From UBA5109 sp038148755 (lineage in GTDB: Bacteria > Pseudomonadota > Gammaproteobacteria > Pseudomonadales > Pseudohongiellaceae): a stretch of 64,000 bases of DNA. A model generated the notes under the pieces. It saw nothing but the letters and a program-made list of their open reading frames with translations, made no database searches and was not told the DNA's origin. Numbering within the stretch: the stretch's first letter is position 1; each line of letters starts with the position of its first letter. A program made the translations under genes and the position numbers. This document shows, piece by piece, positions 8,754 to 18,306 of the stretch. The stretch lies in NCBI GenBank assembly GCA_038148755.1, contig JAYQWA010000007.1:1-64000 (forward strand). Direction: 5' to 3'.

Positions 8754-9304
8754 TGAAGAACTCTGTTGACAATATTTTCTTAATCGGGCCGATGGGTGCG
8801 GGTAAAACCACCATCGGCAAACTGCTCGCGCAAGAATTAAAACTTGAGTTTTATGATTCTGACCATGAGATTGAGGACCGCACGGGAGCCGATGTCGCCT
8901 GGATTTTTGATATGGAAGGTGAGGAAGGTTTTCGTAAACGTGAAGAAAAAGTCATAGAAGAACTTACTGCAAAAAATAAAATTATTCTGGCTACCGGGGG
9001 AGGAGCCGTACTTTCTGACCAAAACCGCCGGTTCTTGCAAAGTCGGGGAACAGTAATTTATTTGATGACGACAATTAATCAGCAATTGGAACGTACCCGT
9101 AATGATCAAAAACGACCTCTTTTACAAAATGTCGATGATCCTGAAAGCAAATTACGGGATTTAATGGATGAGCGTGAACCACTATACCGGGAAATTGCTG
9201 ATCACATGGTAATGACAAGCCGCAGAAGTGCCAAGGCAGTGAGTACTGAGTTGACTCAGTATATTTTAGGCAGCTCGAATAAAAATTTTAATCAATATGC
9301 CTGA
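8753..9304 (+). CDS. aroK: Shikimate kinase
   Basis: Phosphorylates shikimate with ATP in the chorismate pathway (cytosol). The 183 residues carry the P-loop GPMGAGKTT (12-20), the shikimate-binding Asp in YDSDHE (about 35-37), Arg61 in FRKRE, the GGG motif (82-84) and the lid and arginine region LMDEREPLYRE. The ATG overlaps the pilM relic stop (TAATG), and no separate Shine-Dalgarno sequence is evident, so translation is probably coupled to the relic. It overlaps aroB by eight bases at its 3' end, the classical aroKB arrangement. Confidence 0.96.
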   Translation: MKNSVDNIFLIGPMGAGKTTIGKLLAQELKLEFYDSDHEIEDRTGADVAWIFDMEGEEGFRKREEKVIEELTAKNKIILATGGGAVLSDQNRRFLQSRGTVIYLMTTINQQLERTRNDQKRPLLQNVDDPESKLRDLMDEREPLYREIADHMVMTSRRSAKAVSTELTQYILGSSNKNFNQYA

Positions 9305-10403
9305 GCTGACAACTGTAACTGTAGATCTGGATGACAGATCTTATCCAATTTATGTTGGTTCTGATTTGCTGAATCAGCGTGAATTACTGGCGCCATATAT
9401 TCAGGGAAGACAGGTTTGCATTATAACTAATGAAGTTGTCGCTCCTTTATATCTTAAGCAAGTCAAAGCGTCTCTCGCGAAGTTTGAACTCTGTGAATTT
9501 ATCCTGCCTGATGGGGAATCTGAAAAAACACTTGATAACGTTGCCAGGATCTATGATTTTTTACTGTCCAAGCAGCTTGATCGTAAGGCGACATTGATAG
9601 CGCTTGGCGGTGGTGTTGTAGGAGATATGACTGGTTTTGCAGCGGCTACTTATTTGCGCGGCGTTAACTTTATTCAGATACCAACAACGCTGTTAGCCCA
9701 GGTTGATTCGTCAGTGGGCGGCAAAACAGGGGTAAACCGCCCCCTGGGTAAGAATATGGTTGGTGCTTTCTACCAGCCGCAATGTGTCCTTGCTGATACA
9801 GACACCTTAACGACCCTTGCCGACAGGGAGCTTTCAGCAGGTTTAGCTGAAGTTATTAAATATGGCTTGATTAATAACCTGGAGTTTTTCAACTGGCTTG
9901 AAGCCAATATCAATGACTTGCTTGCACGCGATAAAACCAGCCTGATGCATGCCATTAAAATCAGCTGCGAAGAAAAAGCTGCAATTGTTGCACAAGATGA
10001 AAAAGAATCCGGTGTAAGAGCAATTCTTAATCTGGGGCATACTTTTGGTCATGCTATTGAGACTGCCATGGGTTATGGTGCCTGGCTGCATGGTGAAGCC
10101 GTTGCGGCAGGAATGCTAATGGCAGCAGATTTGTCACAGCGAATGGGGATGTTGGCATTGGAAGATGTCGCCAGAATCAAGGCGCTTATTAAAGCGGCAG
10201 GCTTACCTGTTGTGCCGCCATCATCGATTAGCAATTCAGACTATCTATCATTAATGAGCCGGGACAAGAAAAATACCCAGGGTTCAATACGCTTTGTAGT
10301 ACTTGAAGCGCTAGGTAAAGCCTTTCTGACCTCAGATGTCGACCCTTTGTTGCTGGACCAAACACTCCAGGCAGGCAGCAGTTTGGGTCAAAGTTCCGCT
10401 TAG
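9297..10403 (+). CDS. aroB: 3-dehydroquinate synthase
   Basis: NAD- and metal-dependent cyclase of the shikimate pathway, converting DAHP to 3-dehydroquinate. The 368 residues include the NAD-binding segment LIALGGGVVGDMTGFAA, the SSVGGKTGVN motif and the metal-ligand regions SAGLAEVIKYG and NLGHTFGHAIE followed by LHGEAVAAGM. Length is normal. It is translationally coupled to aroK by an eight-base overlap. damX, which usually follows aroB in gammaproteobacteria, is missing; gltB comes next after 213 bases. Confidence 0.97.
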   Translation: MPELTTVTVDLDDRSYPIYVGSDLLNQRELLAPYIQGRQVCIITNEVVAPLYLKQVKASLAKFELCEFILPDGESEKTLDNVARIYDFLLSKQLDRKATLIALGGGVVGDMTGFAAATYLRGVNFIQIPTTLLAQVDSSVGGKTGVNRPLGKNMVGAFYQPQCVLADTDTLTTLADRELSAGLAEVIKYGLINNLEFFNWLEANINDLLARDKTSLMHAIKISCEEKAAIVAQDEKESGVRAILNLGHTFGHAIETAMGYGAWLHGEAVAAGMLMAADLSQRMGMLALEDVARIKALIKAAGLPVVPPSSISNSDYLSLMSRDKKNTQGSIRFVVLEALGKAFLTSDVDPLLLDQTLQAGSSLGQSSA

Positions 10404-10479
10404 CCGTTCTGGCAAGCTCCAAAGCCTAGAATTTCTGTTAAGCCATGTCATATCGGGCGCTTTATGGGATTAATCAAGA

Positions 10480-10508
10480 TTGCTGAAAACCTACGCCTTG
10501 TGTAAAAT
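10480..10508 (+). promoter_or_regulatory. Candidate sigma-70 promoter for gltBD
   Basis: TTGCTG at 10480-10485 and TAAAAT at 10503-10508 with a 17-base spacer. This would give a gltB leader of about 100 nucleotides. The fit is good but rests on pattern alone. Confidence 0.55.
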
Positions 10509-10556
10509 GGCTGGCTCTTTGGCGTTTTAAAAGAGGCAGTTTCCCCGCCGGATGAG

Positions 10557-10576
10557 TTAGGGCTGAACCGCCCTAA
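10557..10576 (+). other. Hairpin in the gltB leader
   Basis: TTAGGGC (10557-10563) and GCCCTAA (10570-10576) form a perfect seven-base stem with a six-base loop, 40 bases before the gltB ATG and downstream of the candidate promoter. No T-run follows, so it is not an intrinsic terminator. It might stabilise the leader or be a protein site; I do not recognise it as a known riboswitch. Confidence 0.35.
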
Positions 10577-10616
10577 ACGTTTACACCTTGATTAACAATT
10601 GGTAGAGAATTTGGTT

Positions 10617-13600
10617 ATGAGACCCGGGTTATACCACCCCAGTGAGTTCAGAGATAATTGTGGCTTTGGCCTGGTTGCGCATATTGAAGGGCAGGCCAGC
10701 CATGATCTGTTGCAGACAGCTATCAACTCGCTGACTTGTATGACGCATCGTGGCGGTATCGCAGCAGATGGCATGACGGGTGACGGTTGTGGTTTGCTGA
10801 TGCAAAAACCGGATGCTTTTCTGCGCGCTGTGGCAAATGAGCAGTTTGACGTTGAATTAAGCGAAAATTACGGCGTTGGTATGGTTTTCTTTAGCCGGGA
10901 AGAAGCCAAGGCGGAATATGCCAGAAATATTCTTAATCAGGAAATTATTCAACAGGGGCTTGAAGTTGTAGGCTGGCGCAATGTTCCTTATGACGACAAA
11001 TACTGTGGCAGCATGGCCCGTGAATGTATGCCTGCTATTGAGCAGATATTCGTTAATGCGGGAAATACTGACAAAGAGCAACTGGCTGTAAAATTATTTG
11101 TTGCCAGAAGAAAAGCAGAGAATCAGCTGGCTGAAGATGAGGACTTTTATATCTGCTCCTTATCCACAACTGTGCTTTCATACAAAGGCCTGATGATGCC
11201 TGTTGATTTGCCAAACTTTTACCTGGATTTGCAGGATCCACGTATGGAAGTGGCAATGTGCACCTACCACCAACGCTTTTCAACCAATACCTTACCAAAA
11301 TGGCCTTTGGCTCAGCCCTTTCGGATGCTGGCGCATAATGGTGAAATCAATACGATTCGTGGTAACCGTAACTGGGCGAAAGCCAGAATTTCCAAATTCA
11401 GATCGGCTGCAATTCCCAATATTGAAGAAATAGCACCACTGGTTAATTCAACCGGTTCTGACTCTTCTTCCATGGATAATATGCTGGAGCTGCTTGTCAC
11501 CAGTGGCATGGACCTATATCAGGCTATCCGTTTGATCATGCCGCCAAGCTGGCAGAATATGGAAGATCTAGATGAAGCCTTACGCGGCTTTTATACCTAT
11601 AACTCTTTTCACATGGAGCCCTGGGACGGCCCGGCAGGTGTTGTTCTGACCGATGGTCGTTTTGCTGCTTGTGCGCTGGACAGTAATGGTTTGCGACCTT
11701 CGCGGTGGGTAATGACTAAAAACGGTTACCTCACTGCTGCTTCAGAGATTGGTGTTAATGACTATAAGCCTGAAGATGTTATTGCTAAAGGACGAGTAGG
11801 TCCGGGCCAGATTCTGGTTGTTGATACGCAGGAAGGTAAAATTTTACATACGGATGATGTTGGAAATTATTTAAAAGTCAGGCAGCCCTACGCTCAGTGG
11901 ATCAAAGAAAAATCTTTCTACGTCGAGTCTACGCTGGCTGAACATATCCCTGAGCTGAAACCGCTGACAGCGGATGAGCGCGGGCAGCATATGAAAATGT
12001 TCCAGGTGACTTTTGAAGAAATAGACCAGGTTATGCGGCCTCTGGCTGAAAAAGGAGCCGAAGGTACAGGTTCCATGGGCGATGATACGCCCATAGCGGT
12101 TTTATCCCGCAAAGTTCGCCCGCTGTATGATTATTTCAGACAGCAGTTTGCTCAGGTGACTAACCCACCAATTGATTCATTGCGGGAAACTATCGTGATG
12201 TCTTTGGAAACGAGGATGGGGCGTGAGCTGAATGTCTTTGAAGAAACACCAGAGCATGCCAACCGGGTTATTCTGACATCGCCACTATTGTCACCGGCTA
12301 AATATTTTAATCTTTTGCATCTCGAAAGGCCTGACTATGAATCTTTCCATATCAGTCTGTCCTATGATCCCGATGTTGGTCTTAAGAAAGCGATAAAAGA
12401 TGTTGTTGCAGCTACAGAAAATGCAGTACGTGCAGGAAAAGTATTGTTATTTATTTCTGAGCGCTTGCCACAAAAAGGCCAGCTGGTGATCAATGCTCTG
12501 ATGGCAACAGCGGCTATACATCAAAACCTTAATGAGAAAGGCTTACGCTGTGAAAGTAATTTGATTGTTGAAACAGCCAGTGCTCGTGATGCACACCAGA
12601 TCGCTTGCCTTATCGGTTATGGCGCAACTGCAGTTTATCCCTACATGAGTTATGACGTTATTGATCACATGGTTGATCATAATATTTTGAAGCTGCCGGC
12701 TTATAAAGCGCATAAGAATTATCGCAAGGGTATCAATAAAGGCCTGCTGAAAATTCTTTCAAAAATGGGTATCAGTACAATCAGTTCCTATCGCGGGGCC
12801 GAGCTGTTTGAAATTGTCGGGCTTGCTGATGAAGTCACCGAGTTATGTTTCCCGGATAGTTTAAGCCGAATTCAAGGTGCGACTTTCGAGCATATCGAGA
12901 ATGATCAGAAAATTCTGGCTAAAGAAACGTGGTCAGCAAGGAAAGGTTTGCAGCCAGGTGGATTGCTTAAATATATCCATGGTGGCGAATATCACATGAT
13001 TAATCCTGATGTTGTGAGAACCATTCAGGAAGCCGTCAGAACTGGCGATTTTGAAAAATACAGGGCTTTTGCCCAGCTTGTGGATAACCGTCCATTGTCG
13101 GCTTTGCGTGATATGCTGACTTTGCGTGAGGATGTTGATCCTGTTGATATTGATGAAGTTGAACCGCTTGAAAATATTTTAAAATGCTTTGATTCAGCAG
13201 GTATGTCTTTAGGCGCACTCTCCCCGGAAGCCCATGAAGCTCTGGCACAGGCTATGAACAGGCTTGGCGGGCGCTCTAATTCAGGAGAAGGTGGTGAAGA
13301 TCCAGCCCGCTTTAACACCGATAAAGTATCAAAAATCAAACAGATTGCGTCCGGACGCTTCGGTGTAACACCGCATTATCTGGTTAATGCTGAAGTGCTG
13401 CAGATTAAAATCGCGCAAGGAGCAAAACCTGGAGAGGGCGGGCAGTTACCAGGGCGTAAAGTAAACGAGCTGATAGCCAAATTACGTTACTCTGTGCCGG
13501 GTGTAACACTTATTTCTCCTCCGCCACACCATGACATTTATTCGATCGAAGATCTGGCGCAGTTAATTTTTGACCTGAAGCAGGTAAACCCGGATGCCAT

Positions 13601-15062
13601 GGTTTCAGTGAAACTGGTTGCTGGCCCGGGAGTTGGTACTATTGCTGCTGGTGTTGCAAAAGCTTATGCCGACTTTATTACTATTTCTGGCCATGATGGT
13701 GGAACAGGCGCCAGTCCCTTAACCTCTATTCGCTATGCCGGGACTCCCTGGGAATTAGGTTTAAGTGAAGTGCAGCAGGCATTGCGCTCCAATGATTTGC
13801 GTGGACGTATTCGTCTGCAAACAGACGGTGGCTTAAAAACCGGTTTGGATGTTGTTAAAGCGGCAATTCTGGGAGCAGAAAGTTTTGGTTTTGGCACCAT
13901 CCCCATGGTCGCAATGGGGTGTAAGTATTTACGTATTTGTCATTTAAATAATTGTGCTACGGGAGTGGCCACACAGGATCATACCCTAAGGGAAAAACAC
14001 TTTATTGGTGAAGCCGAGATGGTGATGAATTATTTTAAATTTGTCGCTCAGGATACAAGGCAGTGGATGGCTCGTCTCGGGGTGAAAAATCTGGTTGATT
14101 TAATAGGGCGAACAGATTTGTTTGAGTTATTAGAACCTCAAACCGAGAAACAGGCGAACATTGATTTATCCAGACTGCTGCATAACGATCACATTCCTGT
14201 TGATAAAGACCAGTATTGTAAGACAAGCAGAAATGAACCGCTGGATAAAGGTTTGCTTGCAGAACAGATGGTCAAAGATATGCTGCCAGCGATTGAAAAT
14301 AAAAGTGGCGGTATTTTTAACTATGAAGTCCAAAACTTTAACCGTTCAATTGGCGCACGTATATCTGGTGAAATTGCAAAACGCCACGGCAATAATGGCA
14401 TGACGGATGCGCCTATAAATATCAGATTGACAGGCTGTGTTGGTCAAAGCTTTGGTGTCTGGAATGCCGGCGGACTGAATATGACACTGGCTGGAGATGC
14501 TAACGATTATGTTGGTAAAGGAATGGCAGGAGGGAAACTGGTCATTGTTCCTCCTCCTGGCTCAAGTTTTAAAACTCAGGATACTTCTATTATTGGTAAC
14601 ACCTGTTTATATGGTGCCACCGGCGGTAAGTTATTTGTTTCAGGCAGAGCAGGTGAAAGATTTGCCGTCAGGAACTCTGGAGTACACGCTGTTGTGGAAG
14701 GTGTTGGTGATCATTGTTGCGAGTATATGACCGGCGGACTGATTACCGTGCTTGGAAGTACCGGGCATAATTTCGGTGCAGGAATGACCGGTGGTTTTGC
14801 CTATGTGCTGGATCTTGATAAAACCTTCGCTGATAAATATAACCATGAACTGATTGAGATATACCGTATCCGCCAGGAAGGTATGGAAGAATACCGTCAC
14901 CATTTACGTGGAGTGATTGCAGAATTTGTCGCTGAAACCGGCAGTGCCTGGGGGCAGGAAATTCTTGATGACTATGTCGATTATTTACGTAAATTCTGGC
15001 TTGTCATTCCTAAAGAATCCAATATGAAAGGTCTGCTTGATAATGTTGAGACCTTAAACTAG
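10617..15062 (+). CDS. gltB: Glutamate synthase (NADPH) large subunit
   Basis: Large subunit of GOGAT, which transfers the amide nitrogen of glutamine to 2-oxoglutarate. I place the start at ATG 10617 (1481 residues); a TTG at 10599 would add six residues. The Ntn-hydrolase nucleophile is Cys15 in RDNCGFGL, exposed after removal of a short propeptide. Further on are the central domain, the FMN-binding synthase domain with SGEGGEDPAR and SGHDGGTGASP, the 3Fe-4S cysteines in CKYLRICHLNNC (about 1101-1112), and the C-terminal beta-helix GXGXG domain (NDYVGKGMAGG). gltD follows after 18 bases. Length and motifs are complete. Confidence 0.97.
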   Translation: MRPGLYHPSEFRDNCGFGLVAHIEGQASHDLLQTAINSLTCMTHRGGIAADGMTGDGCGLLMQKPDAFLRAVANEQFDVELSENYGVGMVFFSREEAKAEYARNILNQEIIQQGLEVVGWRNVPYDDKYCGSMARECMPAIEQIFVNAGNTDKEQLAVKLFVARRKAENQLAEDEDFYICSLSTTVLSYKGLMMPVDLPNFYLDLQDPRMEVAMCTYHQRFSTNTLPKWPLAQPFRMLAHNGEINTIRGNRNWAKARISKFRSAAIPNIEEIAPLVNSTGSDSSSMDNMLELLVTSGMDLYQAIRLIMPPSWQNMEDLDEALRGFYTYNSFHMEPWDGPAGVVLTDGRFAACALDSNGLRPSRWVMTKNGYLTAASEIGVNDYKPEDVIAKGRVGPGQILVVDTQEGKILHTDDVGNYLKVRQPYAQWIKEKSFYVESTLAEHIPELKPLTADERGQHMKMFQVTFEEIDQVMRPLAEKGAEGTGSMGDDTPIAVLSRKVRPLYDYFRQQFAQVTNPPIDSLRETIVMSLETRMGRELNVFEETPEHANRVILTSPLLSPAKYFNLLHLERPDYESFHISLSYDPDVGLKKAIKDVVAATENAVRAGKVLLFISERLPQKGQLVINALMATAAIHQNLNEKGLRCESNLIVETASARDAHQIACLIGYGATAVYPYMSYDVIDHMVDHNILKLPAYKAHKNYRKGINKGLLKILSKMGISTISSYRGAELFEIVGLADEVTELCFPDSLSRIQGATFEHIENDQKILAKETWSARKGLQPGGLLKYIHGGEYHMINPDVVRTIQEAVRTGDFEKYRAFAQLVDNRPLSALRDMLTLREDVDPVDIDEVEPLENILKCFDSAGMSLGALSPEAHEALAQAMNRLGGRSNSGEGGEDPARFNTDKVSKIKQIASGRFGVTPHYLVNAEVLQIKIAQGAKPGEGGQLPGRKVNELIAKLRYSVPGVTLISPPPHHDIYSIEDLAQLIFDLKQVNPDAMVSVKLVAGPGVGTIAAGVAKAYADFITISGHDGGTGASPLTSIRYAGTPWELGLSEVQQALRSNDLRGRIRLQTDGGLKTGLDVVKAAILGAESFGFGTIPMVAMGCKYLRICHLNNCATGVATQDHTLREKHFIGEAEMVMNYFKFVAQDTRQWMARLGVKNLVDLIGRTDLFELLEPQTEKQANIDLSRLLHNDHIPVDKDQYCKTSRNEPLDKGLLAEQMVKDMLPAIENKSGGIFNYEVQNFNRSIGARISGEIAKRHGNNGMTDAPINIRLTGCVGQSFGVWNAGGLNMTLAGDANDYVGKGMAGGKLVIVPPPGSSFKTQDTSIIGNTCLYGATGGKLFVSGRAGERFAVRNSGVHAVVEGVGDHCCEYMTGGLITVLGSTGHNFGAGMTGGFAYVLDLDKTFADKYNHELIEIYRIRQEGMEEYRHHLRGVIAEFVAETGSAWGQEILDDYVDYLRKFWLVIPKESNMKGLLDNVETLN

Positions 15063-15080
15063 CCCGAAGACTATAAATTC

Positions 15081-16511
15081 ATGACTGAGACAGTTATTAA
15101 AGCAAAAAATGTTTTTCGCTTTCTGAATGAGGGTCGGCAAGACCCGCAAAAGAAAAATATTGATACGCGCAAAACTGAATTTGTAGAAATCTACGAACAA
15201 TTTTCACAGCCAGAGGCAGCCGTGCAGTCTGAACGTTGTCTAGAGTGCGGCAATCCTTATTGTGAATGGAAATGCCCGGTTCATAATTATATTCCCAACT
15301 GGTTAAAACTGGTCAGCGAAGGCAACATTCTGGAAGCAGCAGAACTGTGTCATCAAACCAATAGTCTGCCTGAAGTTTGTGGCCGAATCTGTCCGCAGGA
15401 CAGACTCTGTGAAGGAGCTTGTACGCTTAATGATGGTTTTGGCGCAGTGACTATCGGTAATGTTGAAAAATATATCGTCGACACTGCTTTTGCCATGGGT
15501 TGGCGTCCTGACATGAGCAAGGTCGTAGCGACGGATAAAAAAGTTGCGATTATCGGTGCCGGTCCCGCCGGTCTAGCCTGTGCTGATGTGCTGGTACGAG
15601 CAGGTGTTAAGCCCGTCGTGTTTGATCGTTATCCTGAAATTGGCGGCTTACTGACCTTTGGTATTCCCATGTTCAAAATGGAAAAACAGGTCATGATTCA
15701 GCGTCGGGAAATCTTTGAAGAAATGGGCATTGAGTTCAGACTTGGCATTGAGGTTGGGGTGGATATCAAATTTGAAGAATTGCTCAATGACTACGATGCT
15801 GTCTTTTTGGGAATGGGAACCTACACCTCAATGAAAGGAGGTTTTCCCGGCGAAGATATGGAAGGCGTTTATGAAGCTCTGCCCTTCCTGGTAGGTAATA
15901 CAGCCCATCATGGCGGCTTTGATGTTAAAGGCGCCAGCTATACCAGCGTAGAAGGTAAACGTGTGATTGTCCTTGGTGGTGGTGATACAGCGATGGATTG
16001 CAACAGAACATCTGTCCGGCAGGGCGCCGAATCAGTTCACTGCGTTTATCGACGTGATAAAGAAAATATGCCTGGCTCAGCCCGCGAAGTCGAAAATGCC
16101 CGTCAGGAAGGTGTCAACTTTGTATTCAATAAACAACCAGTAGAGGTTGTTGGTGAAAATGGTCGAGCAACAGGTGTTAAATTTGTTTCTACCCGTATGG
16201 GAGAGCCGGATGAGTTTGGCCGTCAGCGTGCGGAAACCATTCCGGACAGTGAAGAAATCATGGAAGCAGATGTGGTGTTGATTGCCTTTGGTTTTCAGCC
16301 GAGCCCTGCTCCCTGGTTTGCCGATGTTGGTATTGAGCTTGATGAACGCGGACGTGTGCTTGCGCCTGAAGATGCAGCATGTTCCTTCCAGACTTCTAAT
16401 CCGCGCATATTTGCCGGTGGCGATATGGTCCGTGGTGCCGACCTTGTGGTTACTGCTGTTTATGAAGGCCGCCAGGCTGCAGATGGCATTCTGAATTATC
16501 TTGAAGTCTGA
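15081..16511 (+). CDS. gltD: Glutamate synthase small subunit
   Basis: NADPH:acceptor subunit that passes electrons to GltB. The 476 residues start with an adrenodoxin-reductase-type 4Fe-4S region (C53, C56, C61, C65, then CGRICPQDRLCEGAC). An FAD-binding GAGPAGLAC motif sits around 157-165 and an NADPH-binding GGGDTAMDC further on. The TGA overlaps the hemE ATG by one base, so gltB, gltD and hemE appear to be one transcription unit. The similar PreT/AegA proteins share the fold, but adjacency to gltB decides the identity. Confidence 0.97.
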   Translation: MTETVIKAKNVFRFLNEGRQDPQKKNIDTRKTEFVEIYEQFSQPEAAVQSERCLECGNPYCEWKCPVHNYIPNWLKLVSEGNILEAAELCHQTNSLPEVCGRICPQDRLCEGACTLNDGFGAVTIGNVEKYIVDTAFAMGWRPDMSKVVATDKKVAIIGAGPAGLACADVLVRAGVKPVVFDRYPEIGGLLTFGIPMFKMEKQVMIQRREIFEEMGIEFRLGIEVGVDIKFEELLNDYDAVFLGMGTYTSMKGGFPGEDMEGVYEALPFLVGNTAHHGGFDVKGASYTSVEGKRVIVLGGGDTAMDCNRTSVRQGAESVHCVYRRDKENMPGSAREVENARQEGVNFVFNKQPVEVVGENGRATGVKFVSTRMGEPDEFGRQRAETIPDSEEIMEADVVLIAFGFQPSPAPWFADVGIELDERGRVLAPEDAACSFQTSNPRIFAGGDMVRGADLVVTAVYEGRQAADGILNYLEV

Positions 16512-17575
16512 TGTCATCTTCTCTTAAAAATGATCGCTTCTTAAAAGCCCTGCTGCGTCAGGATGTTGATGTGACCCCGGTCTGGATGATGCGCCAGGCT
16601 GGACGCTACTTGCCGGAATACCGGGAAGTTCGGGCTAAAGCAGGTAATTTCATGAACCTGTGTCAAAACCCGGAACTGGCCTGTGAAGTAACCTTGCAGC
16701 CCTTGCGCCGTTATGAGCTGGATGCAGCCATTCTTTTTTCCGATATTCTAACCATCCCTGATGCCATGGGACTGGGTTTGTATTTTGAAACTGGTGAAGG
16801 ACCAAAATTTCATAAACCGGTTCGTACGGAAGCTGATATCGAGGCACTACCAGTAACCAATGCTGAGCAGGACTTACCTTATGTGCTGGAAGCTGTCAGC
16901 CTTATTCGCAGAGAACTGAACGGAGCCGTCCCTTTAATCGGGTTTTCAGGCAGCCCCTGGACCGTTGCAACCTACATGGTGGAAGGTGGCAGCAGTAAAG
17001 ATTTTGCGACCATAAAAAGCCTGATGATGAATACTCCTGAATTAATGCACCAGTTGTTGGAAAAAGTATCCTTGTCTGTTACTGATTATCTCAATGCACA
17101 GATTCGCGCTGGCGCTCAGGCTGTGCAAATTTTTGATACCTGGGGAGGAGCTTTAAGTCCTCACACCTATAAAGAATTTTCTCTGGCCTACATGGAGAAA
17201 ATTGTTACAGGTCTGATTCGGGAAAATGAGGGGCGTGAGGTTCCTGTAATCGTTTTTACTAAAAATGGTGGTCTCTGGTTGGAAACAATCGCTGATTGTG
17301 GTGCTGACTGTGTCGGTCTGGACTGGACAATAAATATTGCCGATGCCCGAGCCAGAATAGGCAATAAGGTAGCCTTACAGGGGAATATGGACCCCGCAGT
17401 ACTCTATGCCAGTCCTGATAAAATCCGGGCTGAAGTTGCGATGATTTTGCAGCAATTTGGTAAGGGTAATGGTCATGTTTTTAATCTTGGACACGGCATT
17501 CATCAACATGTAAACCCCGATCATGCCAAGATATTCATCGACGCTGTACACGAACTTTCAGCTAAGTATCATTAA
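16511..17575 (+). CDS. hemE: Uroporphyrinogen decarboxylase
   Basis: Cytosolic cofactor-free enzyme that removes four carboxylates from uroporphyrinogen III in haem synthesis. The 354 residues are the standard length. The signature PVWMMRQAGRYLPEYR near residue 22 and the catalytic-Asp region ILFSDILTIPDAMG are present, as is the second signature GFSGSPWTVATYM. Its ATG is fused to the gltD stop (TGATG). An ERIC-like palindrome begins on the base after its stop codon. Confidence 0.97.
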   Translation: MSSSLKNDRFLKALLRQDVDVTPVWMMRQAGRYLPEYREVRAKAGNFMNLCQNPELACEVTLQPLRRYELDAAILFSDILTIPDAMGLGLYFETGEGPKFHKPVRTEADIEALPVTNAEQDLPYVLEAVSLIRRELNGAVPLIGFSGSPWTVATYMVEGGSSKDFATIKSLMMNTPELMHQLLEKVSLSVTDYLNAQIRAGAQAVQIFDTWGGALSPHTYKEFSLAYMEKIVTGLIRENEGREVPVIVFTKNGGLWLETIADCGADCVGLDWTINIADARARIGNKVALQGNMDPAVLYASPDKIRAEVAMILQQFGKGNGHVFNLGHGIHQHVNPDHAKIFIDAVHELSAKYH

Positions 17576-17693
17576 GAGCGATTGCGCTCGTTATTACTTC
17601 GTTAAAATAATTAAATGGCTCAGTCATTTACTGTTTTGTAAACTCCTTCACCATTAAATTATTTTGCCTCGTCCTAACTTCGCTCATCAGCTC
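17576..17693 (+). repeat. ERIC-like palindromic element, copy A (sense, after hemE)
   Basis: A 118-base imperfect palindrome starting on the base after the hemE TAA. Outer arms are GAGC (17576) and GCTC (17690). The main stem is 17604-17618 against 17651-17665, 15 bases with one mismatch. The apical core at about 17621-17646 reads CAGTCATTTACTG, then GTAAACTCC, and the inner TTTAC/GTAAA can pair. The 3' stem arm ends in TTTT, so the transcript could act as a terminator or 3'-stabilising hairpin for hemE. About 50 AT-rich bases remain before folK. It belongs to a five-member family in this window. Confidence 0.8.
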
Positions 17694-17742
17694 TTTGGGA
17701 ATTTTAATTGGCTCGTAGCGCTTTTAAAGATATTTTTTAGGC

Positions 17743-18231
17743 ATGGATATCAAAAAATTTCAAAATTATGCCTTTGTGGGTATCGGGTCAAACCTGAACT
17801 CAGAATTTGGTGCGCCGAAAGATAATGTACTGGAAGCCATTGAGCGCTTAAAAAATTTGAGTGTTGAGCCCCTGTTGGTTTCTGCTTTAATTGAAAGCAA
17901 GCCGCTGGATTGTCCGCCGGGTTCGCCGGATTTTGTTAATGCGGTTGTTGCTGTGATTCCTGAAAAAAACGCAGAGGCTCTCACCTTTTTACATGAACTA
18001 CAGCGTATAGAAAATCAAATGGGCAGAGTGCGCAGTGGATTAAAAAATGAAGCCAGAGTAATAGACCTGGATTTGCTGACATTCAAAGCAGTTGTTTATC
18101 AAAGTGATGAGTTGAACCTGCCGCACCCGGAAATATTAAACAGGTCTTTCGTGCTGGAACCTTTGCAGGAGCTTTTGGCAAAAGCTGAGTTTGACCGTTT
18201 TATGGCGTTTATAAAAAAAACTCCGCTTTAA
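17743..18231 (+). CDS. folK: 2-amino-4-hydroxy-6-hydroxymethyldihydropteridine pyrophosphokinase
   Basis: HPPK, which pyrophosphorylates the pterin precursor in folate synthesis. The 162 residues fit. Motifs include FVGIGSNLN at the N-terminus, the RIENQMGRVRSG loop and the metal-binding ARVIDLDLLTF segment followed by LPHPEILNRSFVLEPL. Its Asp pair corresponds to the catalytic pair of HPPK. It stands alone here rather than next to pcnB or panB, so a second folK elsewhere is possible. The 3' end overlaps a hairpin that works as a terminator for the opposite strand. Confidence 0.92.
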   Translation: MDIKKFQNYAFVGIGSNLNSEFGAPKDNVLEAIERLKNLSVEPLLVSALIESKPLDCPPGSPDFVNAVVAVIPEKNAEALTFLHELQRIENQMGRVRSGLKNEARVIDLDLLTFKAVVYQSDELNLPHPEILNRSFVLEPLQELLAKAEFDRFMAFIKKTPL

Positions 18232-18242
18232 AAGGCGGAGTT
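18213..18242 (-). terminator. Intrinsic terminator for bioA, overlapping the folK 3' end
   Basis: AACTCCGC (18219-18226) and GCGGAGTT (18235-18242) form an eight-base stem. Read on the minus strand it is followed by a run of T (the A-run 18213-18220 on the plus strand). That is the correct orientation to stop transcription from bioA. On the plus strand no T-run follows. Confidence 0.65.
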
Positions 18243-18282
18243 AACAGTAGCGGATAACAAAAATCCCGCCTTTCCCTGCAAT

Positions 18283-18306
18283 TTAATGATCAAGGCAGAT
18301 CATTAA
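18283..18306. repeat. Palindrome between folK and bioA
   Basis: TTAATGATC (18283-18291) and GATCATTAA (18298-18306) pair perfectly around a six-base loop. No T-run follows on the plus strand. Shortly after it comes a run of nine G (18314-18322). The segment lies between the 3' ends of two convergent genes, so it is not a promoter. Function unknown. Confidence 0.4.

Noticed and set aside
16077..16517. 146-codon minus-strand frame inside gltD
   Set aside because: Antisense shadow of gltD with no recognisable domain.
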